Of a stretch of DNA of 7,445 nt, positions 5,824 through 7,445 are shown piece after piece. Numbering within the stretch: the stretch's first letter is position 1; every line of letters begins with the position of its first letter. The stretch is taken from the NCBI GenBank assembly GCA_036756705.1, contig DAIOKN010000053.1, positions 1 through 7,445 on the forward strand. Reading direction: 5' to 3'. The notes under the pieces were generated by a model. That model ran no database searches. It saw nothing but the letters and a program-made list of their open reading frames with translations, and was not told where the DNA came from. The DNA comes from Caproicibacter sp002399225. Lineage in GTDB: Bacteria; Bacillota; Clostridia; Oscillospirales; Acutalibacteraceae. Made by a program: the position numbers and the translations under genes.

Positions 5824-6867
5824 ATGATTACTATTATTGTACCTTATTATAACGCTATTTCATTGCTGCCGGTTTGTTTGAAATCCCTTTCTTTACAAAC
5901 GGAAAAAAATCTGGAAATGATTATGGTCAATGACGGATCGAATGATAATGGTGAAGAACTTTGCCGGCAATATTTAAAAAAGGACAGCCGCTTTGTGTGC
6001 CTTTCTCAGGCTCATTCCGGCGTTTCGGCCGCAAGAAATTTGGGGATGAAATATGCGAAGGGTGATTGGATCATTTTCGTCGACGCGGATGATTTGTTAA
6101 ATCCATATATTGCTCAAATTATTGAAGAAAATGGGAAGGATGCGTACGAGCTTATTCTGTGGGATTCAGAGATATTCACCGAATCGCCAGTAAATAAATT
6201 TTCTCAGATAAATGTGCCGCTCGGAACTATTTCCGAAAGAGAAATCGAAATAATTTCAGGTCTGCAACTGTTAGAAAGAGTTTGTTCCGCACCCAATACG
6301 GCTTTGAATCAGCAGCTCAATTTATATTCCAGTTGGGGTAAAGCCTACCGAGCGGCTTTTTTGAGGGAAAAAGGGTGCACCTTTCCGCATAAGATAGCGA
6401 TCGGGGAAGATTTGCTCTTTAATCTTCTGGTATACGGAGCAAATCCAAAGACGGCATATATAAGCAGAGTGCTTAGCTATTATTGGAAAAATCCTAATTC
6501 TGTTACACACAGTTATAACCCGGATATTTTACGAATAAATGATCGTTTTCACTCACAGCTGATCAGAATATTGGAAAGTTTGAATTTGCGGAATCGTTAC
6601 CAGAAATACATTGATTACTCTGTTGTGAATGGCATGTTGGCGGATTTTGAATTTTATATTTTTAATCCCTCGTCAAAAATGTCAATGCGGGAACAACGCA
6701 ATCAGTTCCTTATGCTTGTTAAAAATTCGCCGTATGCTGATTTGATGCAGGGGAAAAGTATATCCGAATGGTTTTCACCGAAAAAGAAAATTGCGATTTT
6801 TCTGGCCAAACATCGTTGCTGTTTTTTATTAAAATTGTTATATGCTTTCTATTTCATGAGAAAATAA
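5824..6867 (+). CDS. GT2-family glycosyltransferase, AT-rich gene
   Basis: A 347-residue GT-A glycosyltransferase, paralogous in layout to the gene before it. It begins MITIIVPYYNAISLLPVCL, has NDGS at residues 36-39 (Asn replacing the first Asp, a common variant), SGVSAARNLG, and the DXD-type FVDADD with Asp87 to Asp90. The candidate catalytic-base motif is GEDLLFN (Glu195-Asp196), followed by SYYWKNPNSVTHSY. The C-terminal end is basic and hydrophobic (KHRCCFLLKLLYAFYF), which may anchor it to the membrane near its undecaprenyl-linked acceptor. Its base composition is the lowest in the window: the 60-base lines from 5821, 5881 and 6661 hold 18, 21 and 24 G/C, and TTA and ATA codons recur. 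This suggests a different origin from the GC-richer genes upstream. The next gene starts 13 nt after its stop. The donor sugar is unknown. Confidence 0.93.
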   Translation: MITIIVPYYNAISLLPVCLKSLSLQTEKNLEMIMVNDGSNDNGEELCRQYLKKDSRFVCLSQAHSGVSAARNLGMKYAKGDWIIFVDADDLLNPYIAQIIEENGKDAYELILWDSEIFTESPVNKFSQINVPLGTISEREIEIISGLQLLERVCSAPNTALNQQLNLYSSWGKAYRAAFLREKGCTFPHKIAIGEDLLFNLLVYGANPKTAYISRVLSYYWKNPNSVTHSYNPDILRINDRFHSQLIRILESLNLRNRYQKYIDYSVVNGMLADFEFYIFNPSSKMSMREQRNQFLMLVKNSPYADLMQGKSISEWFSPKKKIAIFLAKHRCCFLLKLLYAFYFMRK

Positions 6868-6880
6868 AAGGGTGTCTGCC

Positions 6881-7445
6881 ATGAACTGTATCCTGTATAT
6901 GCACAGCGGCAGCAAAAATCATGGCTGCGAAGCGTTGGTACGGTCAACCCTAAAAATCTTGAGGAAACCCGCCGCCGTTCTTTATTCTGATCGCCCGGAG
7001 GAGGACGCCGAATACGGCGTGGATCAGATTGCGGAAGTGCGGGCAAATGGAAGGAAAATGTGGAAATACGAGCCGTATCATTTTCTGGCAGCCTTTGCAA
7101 AACGCGCTTTCGGCAATGCCGACCTCGACTGCGCAAAAGTATTCCGAAATTTGCTCCGGGATGCGAGCGGACGGTTACTCGCGTTCTCCATCGGTGGCGA
7201 TAACTACTGCTACCCGTTTTCCTCTGTAATTCTGGCGTCTCTGAATCGTTCCCTGAATCGCAGAGGTGGAAAGACCGTCCTTTGGGGCTGTTCCATCGAG
7301 CCGGAACTACTTGAAAATCCGAAAATCCTCCAAGACCTTAACCGCTACGCCCTAATTACCGCGCGGGAATCCATCACATACAACGCGCTACTGAAGGCGG
7401 GCGTTAGCAAAAACACAAAGCTGTACCCCGACCCCGCCTTTGCGC
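6881..7445 (+). CDS. Polysaccharide pyruvyl transferase family protein (N-terminal part, runs off the window)
   Basis: ATG 6881, with AAAAGGG (6866-6872) 8 nt upstream, opens a frame that stays open for 188 codons to the window edge. The N-terminus has HSGSKNHGCEALVRS (residues 8-22), a glycine-rich nucleotide-binding-like start typical of the PS_pyruv_trans family (CsaB, WcaK and EpsO relatives). Further family-type motifs are SIGGDNYCY around residues 103-111, LWGCSIEP at 134-141, an ITARES segment and LYPDPAFA at the edge. Known members transfer pyruvate from phosphoenolpyruvate to a sugar as a ketal, adding negative charge to the polymer; some family members have no assigned reaction. The Cys-containing GGDNYC and WGCS motifs are typical of a subgroup found in exopolysaccharide loci, as far as I recall. 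G/C content returns to about half (32 of 60 in the line from 7261). The C-terminal half, which would hold the rest of the active site, is missing only because the window ends. Confidence 0.88.
   Translation, partial: MNCILYMHSGSKNHGCEALVRSTLKILRKPAAVLYSDRPEEDAEYGVDQIAEVRANGRKMWKYEPYHFLAAFAKRAFGNADLDCAKVFRNLLRDASGRLLAFSIGGDNYCYPFSSVILASLNRSLNRRGGKTVLWGCSIEPELLENPKILQDLNRYALITARESITYNALLKAGVSKNTKLYPDPAFA

Noticed and set aside
1..7445. CRISPR array, tRNA, rRNA, insertion sequence or phage attachment site
   Set aside because: No regularly spaced direct repeats, cloverleaf-like segments, rRNA blocks, transposase motifs or long terminal inverted repeats were seen on either strand.

Overview
The window is a single-direction (+ strand) piece of an exopolysaccharide or capsule biosynthesis locus. 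It holds eight genes, the first and last cut by the window edges. Strong GGAGG-type ribosome sites, frequent TTG starts, an EpsG-type polymerase and the protein sequences themselves point to a Gram-positive Firmicute, most likely of class Clostridia. This is an inference from style and family resemblance; no marker gene is present.

Layout: (1) 2-133, the last 43 codons of an initiating sugar-phosphate transferase; (2) 136-1395, a GT4 glycosyltransferase with a four-cysteine insertion; (3) 1388-2434, a radical SAM enzyme with a C-terminal twitch-like half-SPASM domain; (4) 2391-3482, a second GT4 enzyme; (5) 3536-4618, an EpsG/Wzy-like membrane polymerase; (6) 4760-5776 and (7) 5824-6867, two GT2 glycosyltransferases; (8) 6881 to the window end, a polysaccharide pyruvyl transferase family protein that is still open at the edge. 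Genes 1 to 4 are packed with a 2-nt gap or with 8- and 44-nt overlaps. Gaps of 53 and 141 nt flank the polymerase gene, and each contains or adjoins a weak terminator-like hairpin. No gene-free stretch exceeds 300 bases.

How it would work (family knowledge plus inference): the first enzyme loads a sugar phosphate onto undecaprenyl phosphate at the inner membrane face. The four glycosyltransferases extend the repeat unit, the pyruvyl transferase decorates it with a ketal-linked pyruvate, and the EpsG-like protein polymerises exported units. A flippase, chain-length regulators and nucleotide-sugar enzymes are not in the window. The radical SAM protein is the unusual member: it sits between two glycosyltransferases with overlapping reading frames, there is no peptide substrate gene nearby, and it may modify a sugar.

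Base composition shifts along the locus. Single 60-base lines contain 39 G/C (from 1741) and 34 G/C (from 2161) in the radical SAM gene, 18 (from 5821), 21 (from 5881) and 24 (from 6661) in the second GT2 gene, and 32 (from 7261) in the pyruvyl transferase gene. This suggests a mosaic assembled from different sources, with a likely seam near 4619-4759. I see an ordinary-looking polysaccharide locus with one biochemically open enzyme, and no clearly undescribed multi-gene system.
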